A stretch of 64,000 nt of DNA, from assembly GCF_026239735.1 (NCBI RefSeq), contig NZ_JAPIVT010000002.1, positions 372,001-436,000 on the forward strand. Reading direction: 5' to 3'. The translations under genes and the position numbers were made by a program. Below are positions 36,690-45,932 of the stretch, one piece after another (the first letter of the stretch is position 1; the number at the start of each line of letters is the position of its first letter). Under the pieces are notes generated by a model that worked only from the letters and a program-made list of their open reading frames with translations, was not told the DNA's origin and did not search any database. This DNA is from Pedobacter sp. MC2016-05 (GTDB taxonomy: Bacteria; Bacteroidota; Bacteroidia; Sphingobacteriales; Sphingobacteriaceae).

Positions 36690-37721
36690 TTATTTAACCA
36701 AACTTTTGCAAATTGATTTGATTAGTCCGGGACCTTCGTAAATAAAACCGGTGTAAAGCTGAATCAAACAGGCACCAGCGTCCAATTTATCCTGAGCATC
36801 TTGTGGGGAATGGATTCCGCCAACCCCAATAATCGGAAAAGCTTTATTCGATTTTTCTGAAAGATAGCGAATCACTTCCGTAGAACGCTCTTTAACCGGT
36901 TTACCACTTAGGCCGCCCATTTCTGCGGCTAAAGTTTTTTCGGTGGCCAAATTTTCACGGCTAATAGTTGTATTGGTAGCGATAATGCCTGCTATTTTTG
37001 TTTCTGCTACAATTTCAATAATATCATCGAGTTGCGCATCTGTTAAATCAGGTGCAATTTTTAGTAAAATTGGTCGAGAGATATCGTTTTTTTTATTTCG
37101 CTGCTGCAGTGTATTCAAGATATTTTTCAGCGGTTCTTTTTCTTGAAGTTCTCGCAAACCTGGAGTATTTGGCGAGCTTACATTGACTACAAAATAATCT
37201 ACCACATCAAATAGTCGGTCAAAACATTTAATGTAATCACTTACGGCATCTTCATTCGGCGTTGCTTTGTTTTTACCGATGTTTCCACCCACAACTATAT
37301 CCGGATGTTTGTCTTTAAGCAATCGCAAACGCTCTGCCATTACATCAACGCCCTTATTATTGAAACCCATTCTATTGATTAAGGCTTCATCATTTGGCAA
37401 ACGAAACATGCGTGGCTTATCGTTCCCTGGCTGTGGCATTGGCGTTACTGTACCTACTTCGATAAAACCAAAGCCTAGGTTGCTTAACGCCTCCACATAC
37501 TCACCGTTTTTATCAAAACCTGCAGCTAAACCTACCGGATTTCTAAATTTTATACCGAAAACCTCCTTCTCCAAACCTCTTATATGAACATCGAAACTGC
37601 TGCGAATAATGGTTTTACCCAAAGGAAACTTATCATTAAACCACTTTAATCGCTTAACAACGAAATAATGAACATTTTCGGGGTCAAACTTGAAGAAAAT
37701 TGGTTTAATAAGGCGATACAT
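36690..37721 (-). CDS. pyrD: Dihydroorotate dehydrogenase, quinone type (class 2)
   Basis: 343 aa FMN-dependent enzyme of pyrimidine synthesis, oxidising dihydroorotate with quinone. The catalytic Ser lies in [20 protein letters not shown] and substrate contacts are in [26 protein letters not shown] and [15 protein letters not shown]. The N-terminal region ([20 protein letters not shown]) fits the membrane-associated class 2 helix. It stands alone, convergent with the DUF2200 gene. Confidence 0.95.
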   Translation of the reverse strand: MYRLIKPIFFKFDPENVHYFVVKRLKWFNDKFPLGKTIIRSSFDVHIRGLEKEVFGIKFRNPVGLAAGFDKNGEYVEALSNLGFGFIEVGTVTPMPQPGNDKPRMFRLPNDEALINRMGFNNKGVDVMAERLRLLKDKHPDIVVGGNIGKNKATPNEDAVSDYIKCFDRLFDVVDYFVVNVSSPNTPGLRELQEKEPLKNILNTLQQRNKKNDISRPILLKIAPDLTDAQLDDIIEIVAETKIAGIIATNTTISRENLATEKTLAAEMGGLSGKPVKERSTEVIRYLSEKSNKAFPIIGVGGIHSPQDAQDKLDAGACLIQLYTGFIYEGPGLIKSICKSLVK

Positions 37722-37900
37722 GCCACGAAGATAAATAAAATATGGAAAATGGAAGGTAATGGAAGATGGAAAATGTTAGACGCCTAATATAAATGGATTG
37801 CAACTTAAGTGGCGATTTGTATCCTGTTCGCAAATCGTCATTTAAAATAGATCATTATATTTTACATCAAGTTCCCGCCTTCCATTAATAATTTATTTCC

Positions 37901-38551
37901 TTAGTACGCGGCAGTAAATTGCTCCTGGTGATGTGCATCATTCTCCAATTCATCTGCCAAAACGATACTTAAATCTTCAACAGATAAAATTGAGCGACCT
38001 TCTTCATTAAAAACCGGTGAGGTTTTACCTAAACGATATTTTCCGGTTTTACCGATTGTAATACCTGGATGCATTTCAATAGCGGGACTAAAAAACACCC
38101 AATCCAATTCTTTCTCTTGTTTTAAAGTATTGAAATAATCTCTTACAGCAGATGCTCCAGGATAAATTTCCTTTGGAAAATCGGGACCATCAACCAACTG
38201 GGTTCCGTCAATTTGCAAAGTTCCGGCACCGCCAATAAAAATGTAACGTTTTACTCCCGATGCTTTTACTGCTTTCAGGATTGCCTCTGCACCAGCCAAA
38301 GTATCATCGTAAAGATTTGGATTAGTCCAACCCGCGTTAAATGCGCTTATTACCGCATCTGCTCCCGTTAAAACCTCTGCAAGTTGATCGGTATCCAAAA
38401 CATCTACCGCAACTTTACTTACTTTTTCGTCAGCGTTTTCAATTTTGGTTGTGTCACGGGCAATGGCAACTACTTCATTTCCACGGCTAATTAATTCATT
38501 TAAAAGGGCTTTGCCTACAAATCCTGAGGCGCCTATTAGTGCTACTTTCAT
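37901..38551 (-). CDS. NAD(P)-binding oxidoreductase (atypical SDR)
   Basis: 216 aa. A Rossmann start, MKVALIGASGFVGKALLNEL, and the pattern DAVISAFNAGWTNPN, RYIFIGGAGTLQ resemble YwnB-like NAD(P)H-binding proteins. The catalytic Tyr/Lys of classical SDRs are not evident, as usual for this subfamily. It lies downstream of an Rrf2 regulator gene in the same orientation, with operator-like inverted repeats in front of both genes. A role in stress or quinone reduction is inference. Confidence 0.8.
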   Translation of the reverse strand: MKVALIGASGFVGKALLNELISRGNEVVAIARDTTKIENADEKVSKVAVDVLDTDQLAEVLTGADAVISAFNAGWTNPNLYDDTLAGAEAILKAVKASGVKRYIFIGGAGTLQIDGTQLVDGPDFPKEIYPGASAVRDYFNTLKQEKELDWVFFSPAIEMHPGITIGKTGKYRLGKTSPVFNEEGRSILSVEDLSIVLADELENDAHHQEQFTAAY

Positions 38552-38637
38552 GTTATTTTATTTTAATTGGTGAATATTGAATCTTTGAATGAGTGAATTT
38601 TGAATGAGTGAATGAATGAATAAGATTGGAAGATCAT

Positions 38638-38662
38638 AACTGAAACTTATTTTATTACAGTT
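38638..38662 (-). promoter_or_regulatory. Operator-like inverted repeat upstream of the oxidoreductase
   Basis: Imperfect inverted repeat aactgaaa / ttacagtt around cttatttta. Its right half shares ttattacag with the palindrome at the Rrf2 promoter (39090-39110), suggesting a second binding site of the same regulator. Confidence 0.4.
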
Positions 38663-38677
38663 TTGGATAAAAAATTT

Positions 38678-39088
38678 TTATTTAAATTTTAATGCAAAAT
38701 CAGCCAGTGTCTGCGTTGATAAATTTTCGATTAACGCGTTTTCTGCATCGCTGTAGAGTGTATTTAAGTGTTGATTAATTTGTTTCCCTATTGGGCATTT
38801 AGGATTTGGCTCGTTTTTACTTTGCCCCAGAATATTATTGCTTTTAACTGCTTGATAAACTTCACCAAGATTAATTTCAGAAGCGCTTTTTGCCAAAAAT
38901 GAACCTCCGCCTTTCCCCTCTTTGCTATCAACAAAACCATGCTTACGTAAATTAATGATCTCCTTTCGTACCAGTACCGGATTAATGTTAATACTTCCAG
39001 CCAGGTATTCTGAGCTCACTACTGCACCTTTCGCATCATCGAGCAAGGTTAAAATGTGTAAGGAAATCGGAAACCGGCTATTATTCAT
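38678..39088 (-). CDS. Rrf2-family transcriptional regulator
   Basis: 136 aa. RFPISLHILTLLDDAKGAVV and SEYLAGSININPVLVRKEII form the winged-helix of Rrf2 proteins; KEGKGGGSFLAKSASEINLG is the wing. A cysteine appears in PNPKCPIG, but the three clustered cysteines of IscR/NsrR are absent, so an Fe-S cluster is unlikely; it fits the YwnA-like group. The start is placed at 39088 (MNNSRFPISL) rather than 39115, because a promoter and palindrome occupy the upstream codons. Confidence 0.88.
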   Translation of the reverse strand: MNNSRFPISLHILTLLDDAKGAVVSSEYLAGSININPVLVRKEIINLRKHGFVDSKEGKGGGSFLAKSASEINLGEVYQAVKSNNILGQSKNEPNPKCPIGKQINQHLNTLYSDAENALIENLSTQTLADFALKFK

Positions 39089-39089
39089 T

Positions 39090-39142
39090 CTGTAATTATT
39101 TTTATTACAGTACAAATGTACGGAGATTTATTTAACATCAAA
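39090..39142 (-). promoter_or_regulatory. Rrf2 promoter and palindromic operator
   Basis: On the minus strand: TTTG (39139-39142), 18-bp spacer, TACATTTG (39113-39120), then the palindrome ctgtaat-aaaaata-attacag (39090-39110) around the predicted transcription start. Binding there would block transcription, pointing to autorepression. Confidence 0.6.
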
Positions 39143-39217
39143 ATATATCGGAAGTTATTTTTTTAGAAAAGTATATGAGACCCCGATAAGTTAGAATGAA
39201 GCAGATAGCCGAGGCAA

Positions 39218-39802
39218 TTAGCCCATCAAATCATTTATTTTTGCATACTGCAATAACATAATGGTTTTGCCATCTTTAATCTCACCGGTTGCAATCATTT
39301 CCAGGGCGTTTGAAAAAGGCAGTTCCAGAACCTCGATGTTCTCTTGTTCTTCGTGATGGCCACCACCGTCGCTTACTTTCATCTCTTTTGAATATTCTGC
39401 TACGAAAAAATAAAGAATTTCGGTAACAGAACCAGGCGACATATAAGCTTCAAAAACCTTTTTAACCTCGCTAATTTTGTAACCTGTTTCTTCTTCGGTT
39501 TCGCGTTTGATGGCCGTTTCAGGATTATCTTTATCCAGCAAACCAGCGCAGGTTTCAATTAACATTCCGCTCTCATTGCCATTGATGTAGGTTGGCAACC
39601 GAAATTGACGGGTTAAAATAACCGTTTGATTTGCTTTATTGTACAGTAAAATTGTAGCACCATTTCCCCGATCATAAGCTTCGCGTTCCTGCGTTTCAAT
39701 TACACCACCATTGGTTTTATACTCAAATTTGATTTTGTTTAAAGTATACCAATTATCTGATAGGATTTCCTTGCTGATAATTTTAACGTTTTCGTTGCTC
39801 AT
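39218..39802 (-). CDS. nudK: NUDIX hydrolase, GDP-mannose pyrophosphatase (NudK) type
   Basis: 194 aa. The Nudix motif [23 protein letters not shown] is the NudK-type box. It is followed by [19 protein letters not shown] and the C-terminal [24 protein letters not shown], both characteristic of NudK. The enzyme cleaves GDP-mannose, with broader sugar-nucleotide or ADP-ribose activity possible. It lies alone in the minus orientation. The gene is intact and of normal length. Confidence 0.85.
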   Translation of the reverse strand: MSNENVKIISKEILSDNWYTLNKIKFEYKTNGGVIETQEREAYDRGNGATILLYNKANQTVILTRQFRLPTYINGNESGMLIETCAGLLDKDNPETAIKRETEEETGYKISEVKKVFEAYMSPGSVTEILYFFVAEYSKEMKVSDGGGHHEEQENIEVLELPFSNALEMIATGEIKDGKTIMLLQYAKINDLMG

Positions 39803-40040
39803 GGCTGTTTGGTTTTAAACCAAATGTATTATTATTTTATTGGGGATGACTAATGAAATAGATTCTTGCCTGTTCATCATCATTTAACTTTGACGACCGA
39901 TTTTCTCGATTTCGCCTAAAAAACAGAAATTATAGTTTCTTTGCTTTCCTAAATCTGAAAAAACTGGCTATATCAAGCTAATTTCCTATTTGATTTTAGA
40001 AATAAAACAAGCCTTTAAAATTCGTACTTTTGCAGCCGAA

Positions 40041-41948
40041 ATGATTTCAATAAATAATTTAACATTCCTAATTGGCTCAAGAGCCTTATACGACGAGGCG
40101 AACTGGCACATTAAACCCGGTGATAGAGCTGGTTTAATTGGCGCCAACGGTACAGGAAAATCAACACTTTTAAAAATAATTGTTGGCGAGTATGCACCTA
40201 GTTCGGGTACGGTTTCTATGTCAAAAGACTTAAAAATCGGCTATTTAAACCAGGATTTGCTTTCTTACGATTCGCACCATAGTATTTTGCATGTGGCCAT
40301 GGAAGCTTTTGAGCGACAAAACCAGCTACACGATGAGATTGAAGAGCTACTGAAAAAAATTGAAACTGATTATAGTGAAGAAGTTTTATATAAGCTAAGC
40401 GATAAGCAGCAGGAATTTGAAGCTTTGGATGGCTACAACATTGAATATAGAGCAAATGAAATTTTGGCAGGTTTGGGTTTTAGTACCGCAGACCAACACC
40501 GTCCACTAAATACCTTCTCTGGAGGGTGGCGTATGCGTGTGATGCTGGCTAAAATCTTATTGCAAGACCCTGATATTTTACTTTTGGATGAGCCGACCAA
40601 CCACATGGATTTACCTTCCATTAAATGGTTGGAAACCTACTTGGCGAGTTTTGAAGGGGCAATTGTAATCGTTTCACACGATAGGTATTTCCTTGATAAA
40701 ATTGTAAACCGTACGGTCGAATCTCGCAAAGGAAAATTAAACGTTTATGCTGGAAATTACAGTTTCTATGTGGAAGAAAAAGCACTACGTGGGGAAATTC
40801 AAAAAGGTGAGTTTAAAAATCAGCAGGCAAAAATTAAGCAGGAAGAGCGTTTAATCGAACGTTTTAAGGCAAAAGCATCGAAAGCTAAAATGGCGCAATC
40901 GCGGATGAAAGCTTTAGATAAAATGGAACGCATTGATGACGTTGATGATGATAACCCGACGGTAAACTTCAGTTTTAAATTTACCAAACCATCAGGCCGA
41001 CATGTAGTTCGTATCGAACACGCCACCAAACATTACCCTAATGTTCACATCCTTCAAGATGCTGAAGCAGTAATTGAGAAGGGTGATAAAATTGCCTTGA
41101 TTGGTGCGAATGGTAAAGGAAAATCGACCTTATTGAGGATGATTGCCGGAACCGAGAAATTTGAAGGTTCCTGCGAAACCGGTCATAATGTAACCACTAC
41201 CTTTTTTGCCCAGCACCAGTTGGAGTCGCTTCATCTTGACAATGCCATTCTGGAGGAATTACAAGCTTTCGCACCGAAACATACAGATACGGAGTTACGT
41301 AGTATTTTAGGCTGTTTCTTATTTACAGGAGATGATGTTTTCAAAAAGATTAAGGTGTTATCGGGAGGTGAAAAATCTCGTGTGGCTTTAGCAAAATCGT
41401 TAACAACAGATTCGAACTTTTTAATTCTCGATGAGCCTACCAACCACTTAGATATTCAATCTGTTAACATCTTGATTCAGGCTTTACAACAATTTGAAGG
41501 CACATTTATAGCCGTTTCTCACGATAGGTATTTCCTGGATAATGTTGCAAATAAAATCTGGTTTATTGAAAATGAACAGATTAAGCAATACCCTGGTACC
41601 TATGCCGAATATGAAGAGTGGAACAGCAAACGTGAAATTCCGGTATCGAAACCTATTCCGGTAAAAATGCCTGAAAAGAAGAAAGAAGAGCCAAAAGCTG
41701 TTACACCAAATACGGCCAGTCAATTGAAAAAATTGAATGATGGATTGAAAAAGGTTGAAGAATCTATTGCAGAACTGGAAGCAGCAGTAAAAAATATTGA
41801 AGCAGAATTGGCTGATGAAAATGTTTACAGCAAAGCTGATAAATTGGCCGAAGCCAACAAACGTTATTTAGCTGCCAAACAGGATTTAGATAGCAACCAA
41901 ACGAAATGGGAAAATTTAGCTGCCGAAATTATGGAGCTGGAAAGCTAG
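40041..41948 (+). CDS. ABC-F ATPase (Uup/EttA-like)
   Basis: 635 aa with two ABC domains in one chain and no membrane segment. Walker A motifs are GANGTGKSTLL and GANGKGKSTLL; signatures FSGGWRMRVMLAKILL and LSGGEKSRVALAKSL; Walker B ILLLDEPTNHMDLP and FLILDEPTNHLDIQ. An arginine/lysine-rich interdomain linker (EERLIERFKAKASKAKMAQS) and a C-terminal coiled coil (about 560-635, LNDGLKKVEESIAELE) are seen. ABC-F proteins act on the ribosome. The start 40041 (MISINNLTF) is preferred over 39990, as a TACTTTTG -7 box sits just upstream. Confidence 0.92.
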   Translation: MISINNLTFLIGSRALYDEANWHIKPGDRAGLIGANGTGKSTLLKIIVGEYAPSSGTVSMSKDLKIGYLNQDLLSYDSHHSILHVAMEAFERQNQLHDEIEELLKKIETDYSEEVLYKLSDKQQEFEALDGYNIEYRANEILAGLGFSTADQHRPLNTFSGGWRMRVMLAKILLQDPDILLLDEPTNHMDLPSIKWLETYLASFEGAIVIVSHDRYFLDKIVNRTVESRKGKLNVYAGNYSFYVEEKALRGEIQKGEFKNQQAKIKQEERLIERFKAKASKAKMAQSRMKALDKMERIDDVDDDNPTVNFSFKFTKPSGRHVVRIEHATKHYPNVHILQDAEAVIEKGDKIALIGANGKGKSTLLRMIAGTEKFEGSCETGHNVTTTFFAQHQLESLHLDNAILEELQAFAPKHTDTELRSILGCFLFTGDDVFKKIKVLSGGEKSRVALAKSLTTDSNFLILDEPTNHLDIQSVNILIQALQQFEGTFIAVSHDRYFLDNVANKIWFIENEQIKQYPGTYAEYEEWNSKREIPVSKPIPVKMPEKKKEEPKAVTPNTASQLKKLNDGLKKVEESIAELEAAVKNIEAELADENVYSKADKLAEANKRYLAAKQDLDSNQTKWENLAAEIMELES

Positions 41949-41982
41949 TTTTTGCCGCAGATTCGCAGATTAAAAAATTAGA

Positions 41983-42010
41983 CCACAGAAAAAATTCTGT
42001 GGCTTTTTTA
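41983..42010 (+). terminator. Rho-independent terminator after the ABC-F gene
   Basis: Perfect stem ccacagaa / ttctgtgg with loop aaaa, followed by cttttttatt. Confidence 0.9.
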
Positions 42011-42185
42011 TTGTCATTTCTTGCCGCGGAGACACGGCAAACGAGAGCAAAATCCGTAATGAAACTTATGCAAAATAATTAGTTTAGAGATACGATTCAA
42101 TCATATACATGATGCTTTTTAACGCAATTAAAAAATATCCGTGGTTATCCTTTTCATCTGTGGTTAATACTATTTACTTTTAACC

Positions 42186-43463
42186 ATGCAAAAACTAATC
42201 GTAATACTTTTATTTTTCATCCCCACCCTAAGCTTTTCACAAACCGATAAAAACTTCGTTTACGAGAATAAAATATACCTCCCTAATATTAAAACGGTTC
42301 TTTGTTATAACAGCACCCGTAAGCAAAGTTTACCTGTTATCCAATTAAATTCTTCGGAGACCATCACCTTTTCGTTCGATGATTTGCCGGCTGGAACTAA
42401 AAATTATTGGTATTCTATAGAGCATTGTACTTCAGACTGGCAACCATCAAGAATATCAACAATAGATTATCTAGGCGGCTTTAATGACGATAGAATCATT
42501 TACTACCGTTACTCATCAAACACCACCAGGAAGTATACCCACTATGAATTAAATTTCCCTAATACACAGATACAGCCAAAAATTGGTGGAAATTATTTAT
42601 TAAAGGTTTACCTCGATGGCGATAAAAATCAGCCGGCAATATCGCAGCGTTTTTATATTGTAGATAATCAGGTGGCCGTGGCAGCAGAGGTTACCAAATC
42701 TATGCAGGTGGCAGATCGGAATACAAAGCAAAAGATCAATTTTACCATCAATCACAGCATGCCTATTCCTAATCCTTATCAGGATTTGAAGGCGATTGTG
42801 ATGCAGAATTTCAACTCCAATACCGCACAAATAAATACCCGTCCCTCGTTTATCCGCCCTAATCAACTTGTATTTAATGATTTGACCACCAACGATTTTT
42901 GGGGTGATAATGAATTTAGAAAATTTGACACCAGAAGTTTACGATACAAAGCCGATAATGTGAAAGATATTTATCGCGATAGTGAATCGGTAAACGTCAT
43001 GCTTTTTCAGGATGCGCCGAGAAATACCGGTGCTTTTGCCAATCAATATGATGAGAATGGCAATTTCTTCATTAAGAATACTGATGGAAGAGACGACAAA
43101 ACTGAAGCCGAATATATGGGCGTACTTTTCACATTGAATGCTCCTGCCCCATCAGCCAATGGCGATGCCTATGTAATTGGTCGTTTTAATAACTATACTT
43201 TAAGTAAAGAAAACAAAATGATTTATGATGCAGGGCGGAAACAGTTTTATGCCAATATTATGCTGAAGCAAGGGCTATATGATTTTGAGTATGCCTGGTA
43301 CAATAACGAAACCAAGACTCTGGAAAGTCAGCCTTTTGAAGGCTCCTTTTTCGAAACAGAAAACACCTATCAGGTTTTTGTGTATTATCGTCGCCCTGGT
43401 GCGAGATGGGAAACCTTAGTTGGTTTTGCCAATATCAGTAATAAAGTAGTTGATAGGCGCTAG
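42186..43463 (+). CDS. T9SS plug protein (DUF5103 family)
   Basis: 425 aa with signal MQKLIVILLFFIPTLSFSQT. The body contains the family's CYNSTRKQSLPVIQL, WYSIEHCTSDWQPSRIST and YLGGFNDDRIIYYRYSSNT blocks, then a second domain with MQNFNSNTAQINTRPSF-type strands and NAPAPSANGDAYVIGRFNNY, resembling the plug component that seals the SprA-type translocon of the type IX secretion system. It is presumably an outer-membrane-associated periplasmic protein. No other T9SS structural gene is in the window; the cargo gene at 18175 is in another place. Confidence 0.8.
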   Translation: MQKLIVILLFFIPTLSFSQTDKNFVYENKIYLPNIKTVLCYNSTRKQSLPVIQLNSSETITFSFDDLPAGTKNYWYSIEHCTSDWQPSRISTIDYLGGFNDDRIIYYRYSSNTTRKYTHYELNFPNTQIQPKIGGNYLLKVYLDGDKNQPAISQRFYIVDNQVAVAAEVTKSMQVADRNTKQKINFTINHSMPIPNPYQDLKAIVMQNFNSNTAQINTRPSFIRPNQLVFNDLTTNDFWGDNEFRKFDTRSLRYKADNVKDIYRDSESVNVMLFQDAPRNTGAFANQYDENGNFFIKNTDGRDDKTEAEYMGVLFTLNAPAPSANGDAYVIGRFNNYTLSKENKMIYDAGRKQFYANIMLKQGLYDFEYAWYNNETKTLESQPFEGSFFETENTYQVFVYYRRPGARWETLVGFANISNKVVDRR

Positions 43464-43603
43464 TGCGAAGAACTGCGATTAATTGTCAACTATACCTTTA
43501 TTGTTACATTAAATTTCGTCAGTTTAATATTGGTTAATTACTTTAGTAATCAGATTATTGAGTAACCGTAAATGCCTTTCAGCAGGCATTTCTAACCAAA
43601 ATT

Positions 43604-44569
43604 ATGTTTAAAACAATTTTCGCATTTGCATTAATTTCAATTAGTTGCCTGCAAATCTATGCTCAGGAAACTCAAAAATCGTATACCCAGAATATTGACG
43701 GCACCAGGTTGAGCTTTGACATGGAGCCAATTCCTGCAGGTACATTTTATATGGGAAGCAAAACTGGAAAACCAGATGAACAACCCGTTCACCAGGTAAA
43801 GTTAGATGCATTCTGGATGAGCAAGTACGAAGTAACCTGGAATGTTTTCGAACCTTTTTTGTATCGTGATTTCGAAAAGCAAGCCAGTACAGCTGCTGTT
43901 CCAGCAGAGGTTGATGCGGTTACACGGCCCACAAAGCCTTATCTGGATATGACTTTTGGTATGGGAAAAGACAACCAGCCAGCAGTGGGCATGACCCAAT
44001 ATAACGCTATCCAGTTTTGTAAATGGCTGTATGTACGAACAGGTATTTTTTATCGCTTGCCTACCGAAGCAGAATGGGAATATGCTTGTAAAGCTGGATC
44101 TAACACAGCCTATTCATTCGGTAATGAGGCCGCAACATTAAATGATTATGCCTGGTTTGCCGATAATAGCGATAATAAAACACATCAGGTAGGGCAAAAG
44201 AAACCAAATGCCTGGGGTCTGTTTGATATGCATGGCAATGTGAGCGAATGGACCTATGATCAATATGTTGCTGATTTCTATAAGCTCGGCGAAAATAAAA
44301 TAGCTGAAAACCCTGTCGCTAAGCCCGAAAAGCTATATCCACATGTTGTTCGTGGCGGCTCTTACGATGAAGCAGCTGAAAATCTTCGATCAACAGTCAG
44401 GTTGGCTTCCGACCCATCCTGGAAACAGCTTGATCCACAAATTCCGAAAAGCAATTGGTGGTTTCCTGAAGCCCCTTTTGTTGGCATGCGCCTGGTCCGC
44501 CCGGTTAAAGCCCCAAGTAAAGCAGAAATAGAAGCTTACTATAATAAACAACCTATAAAAGATTTATAA
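43604..44569 (+). CDS. Formylglycine-generating-enzyme-fold protein, exported, lacking the catalytic cysteines
   Basis: 321 aa with signal MFKTIFAFALISISCLQIYA. The SUMF1/FGE fold is clear: PIPAGTFYMGSKTGKPDEQP, YEVTWNVFEPF, YRLPTEAEWEYACKAGS, WGLFDMHGNVSEWTYD, VVRGGSY and a C-terminal VGMRLVRP. In true formylglycine enzymes the segment after RGGS carries two catalytic cysteines; here it reads RGGSYDEAAENLRSTVRLAS, without Cys. So it is unlikely to activate sulfatases and may be a binding or structural variant. A Gfo/Idh/MocA gene follows 35 bp later on the same strand. Confidence 0.8.
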   Translation: MFKTIFAFALISISCLQIYAQETQKSYTQNIDGTRLSFDMEPIPAGTFYMGSKTGKPDEQPVHQVKLDAFWMSKYEVTWNVFEPFLYRDFEKQASTAAVPAEVDAVTRPTKPYLDMTFGMGKDNQPAVGMTQYNAIQFCKWLYVRTGIFYRLPTEAEWEYACKAGSNTAYSFGNEAATLNDYAWFADNSDNKTHQVGQKKPNAWGLFDMHGNVSEWTYDQYVADFYKLGENKIAENPVAKPEKLYPHVVRGGSYDEAAENLRSTVRLASDPSWKQLDPQIPKSNWWFPEAPFVGMRLVRPVKAPSKAEIEAYYNKQPIKDL

Positions 44570-44604
44570 ACCGAACTGATAAAACCACAAACCCAAAATC
44601 AGGA

Positions 44605-45924
44605 ATGAAAAACGAACCAAACACAAACGATAGAAGAGATTTTTTAAAATCATCTGCCTTGCTTGCAGGTGGCGCTATGTTAAGCAGCATTCCGCTTGCC
44701 GGAGCCTATGCTTCGGGAAGCGATACCATTAAAATTGCCTTAATAGGCTGTGGAGATAGAGGTACGGGTGCAGCATTTCAAGCACTAGGCACTAAATTCA
44801 ACATCAAACTCGTAGCCATGGCAGATGCGTTTCAAGATCGTTTGGATAGCAGTTACCAATCTTTAAACACCAAATTTGCCGACAAAATGGACGTGCCTAA
44901 AGAACGTCAGTTTGTTGGTTTTGATGCTTATTTGAAAGCAATTCCTTTGGCAGATGTAGTATTGCTCGTAACGCCTCCTGGTTTCAGACCAATCCATTTT
45001 GAAGAAGCCATTAAGCAAGGAAAACACGTTTTTATGGAGAAACCTGTTGCAGTTGATTCACCGGGAATTCGGAAAGTTTTAGCCGCAGCAGAAATTGCCA
45101 AAAGCAAAAAGCTCAACGTTGTTGTCGGGTTGCAACGCCGTTATCAAGCCAACTATCGCGAAGCGATGAAACGCGTTCAAGAGGGCGCCATTGGCGATAT
45201 CGTTTCTGGTCAGGTATTTTGGAATAGTGGTGGTGTTTGGGTGAATCCGCGTAAGGCAAATCAAACTGAAATGGAGTACCAGATGCGAAACTGGTATTAT
45301 TTTAACTGGCTATGTGGCGATCATATTGTGGAGCAGCACGTCCATAATATCGATATTGCAAATTGGATAAAAGGTACACATCCCGTTTCAGTGCAGGGTA
45401 CGGGAAGCAGGGCCTGGAGAACTGGAAAGGATTATGGAGAAATTTATGATAATCACGCTGTGGAATTAACCTATGCAGATGGATCGGTGGTTTATAGCCA
45501 ATGCAAACATTTCGAAGGCGTTCCTAACCGGGTGGACGAAACTTTCCAGGGTACAAAAGGAAAGATTTATTTATCCGCTGGAAACCAGGCGAAGTTGTGG
45601 GATTGGAAAGGAAATATAATCTATAATCACAATACAAAAGGAAATGCAAATCCATATCAAACCGAACATGATGAGCTTTTCGATGCCATCTCAAAAGGGG
45701 AGTATAAATTTGACAACGCCGAATATGGCGCTCATAGCACTTTAACCGGAATAATTGGCCGATATGCAACTTATTCTGGGCAAACCATTAAATGGGATGA
45801 AGCCTTAGCTGCCGACAATAGTTTAATGCCCGAGCGTTTTGCCTGGGACGCAAACCCTAAGTTGATGCCTGATGCGAATGGGTTATATCCAATTGCTATG
45901 CCCGGAAAAACCAAGGTATTATAG
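44605..45924 (+). CDS. Exported Gfo/Idh/MocA-family oxidoreductase
   Basis: 439 aa. A twin-arginine signal, NDRRDFLKSSALLAGGAMLS, indicates Tat export in folded state with its NAD(P) cofactor. The Rossmann domain has IALIGCGDRGTGAAFQALG; the EKP motif with the catalytic Lys is in VFMEKPVAVDSPG. The C-terminal half contains NWYYFNWLCGDHIVEQHVHN and NIDIANWIKG. Such proteins oxidise sugar hydroxyls or process glycosides via keto intermediates. ApbE (8 bp downstream) and a TIM-barrel gene follow on the same strand, suggesting one operon. Confidence 0.85.
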   Translation: MKNEPNTNDRRDFLKSSALLAGGAMLSSIPLAGAYASGSDTIKIALIGCGDRGTGAAFQALGTKFNIKLVAMADAFQDRLDSSYQSLNTKFADKMDVPKERQFVGFDAYLKAIPLADVVLLVTPPGFRPIHFEEAIKQGKHVFMEKPVAVDSPGIRKVLAAAEIAKSKKLNVVVGLQRRYQANYREAMKRVQEGAIGDIVSGQVFWNSGGVWVNPRKANQTEMEYQMRNWYYFNWLCGDHIVEQHVHNIDIANWIKGTHPVSVQGTGSRAWRTGKDYGEIYDNHAVELTYADGSVVYSQCKHFEGVPNRVDETFQGTKGKIYLSAGNQAKLWDWKGNIIYNHNTKGNANPYQTEHDELFDAISKGEYKFDNAEYGAHSTLTGIIGRYATYSGQTIKWDEALAADNSLMPERFAWDANPKLMPDANGLYPIAMPGKTKVL

Positions 45925-45932
45925 CTGAAATA

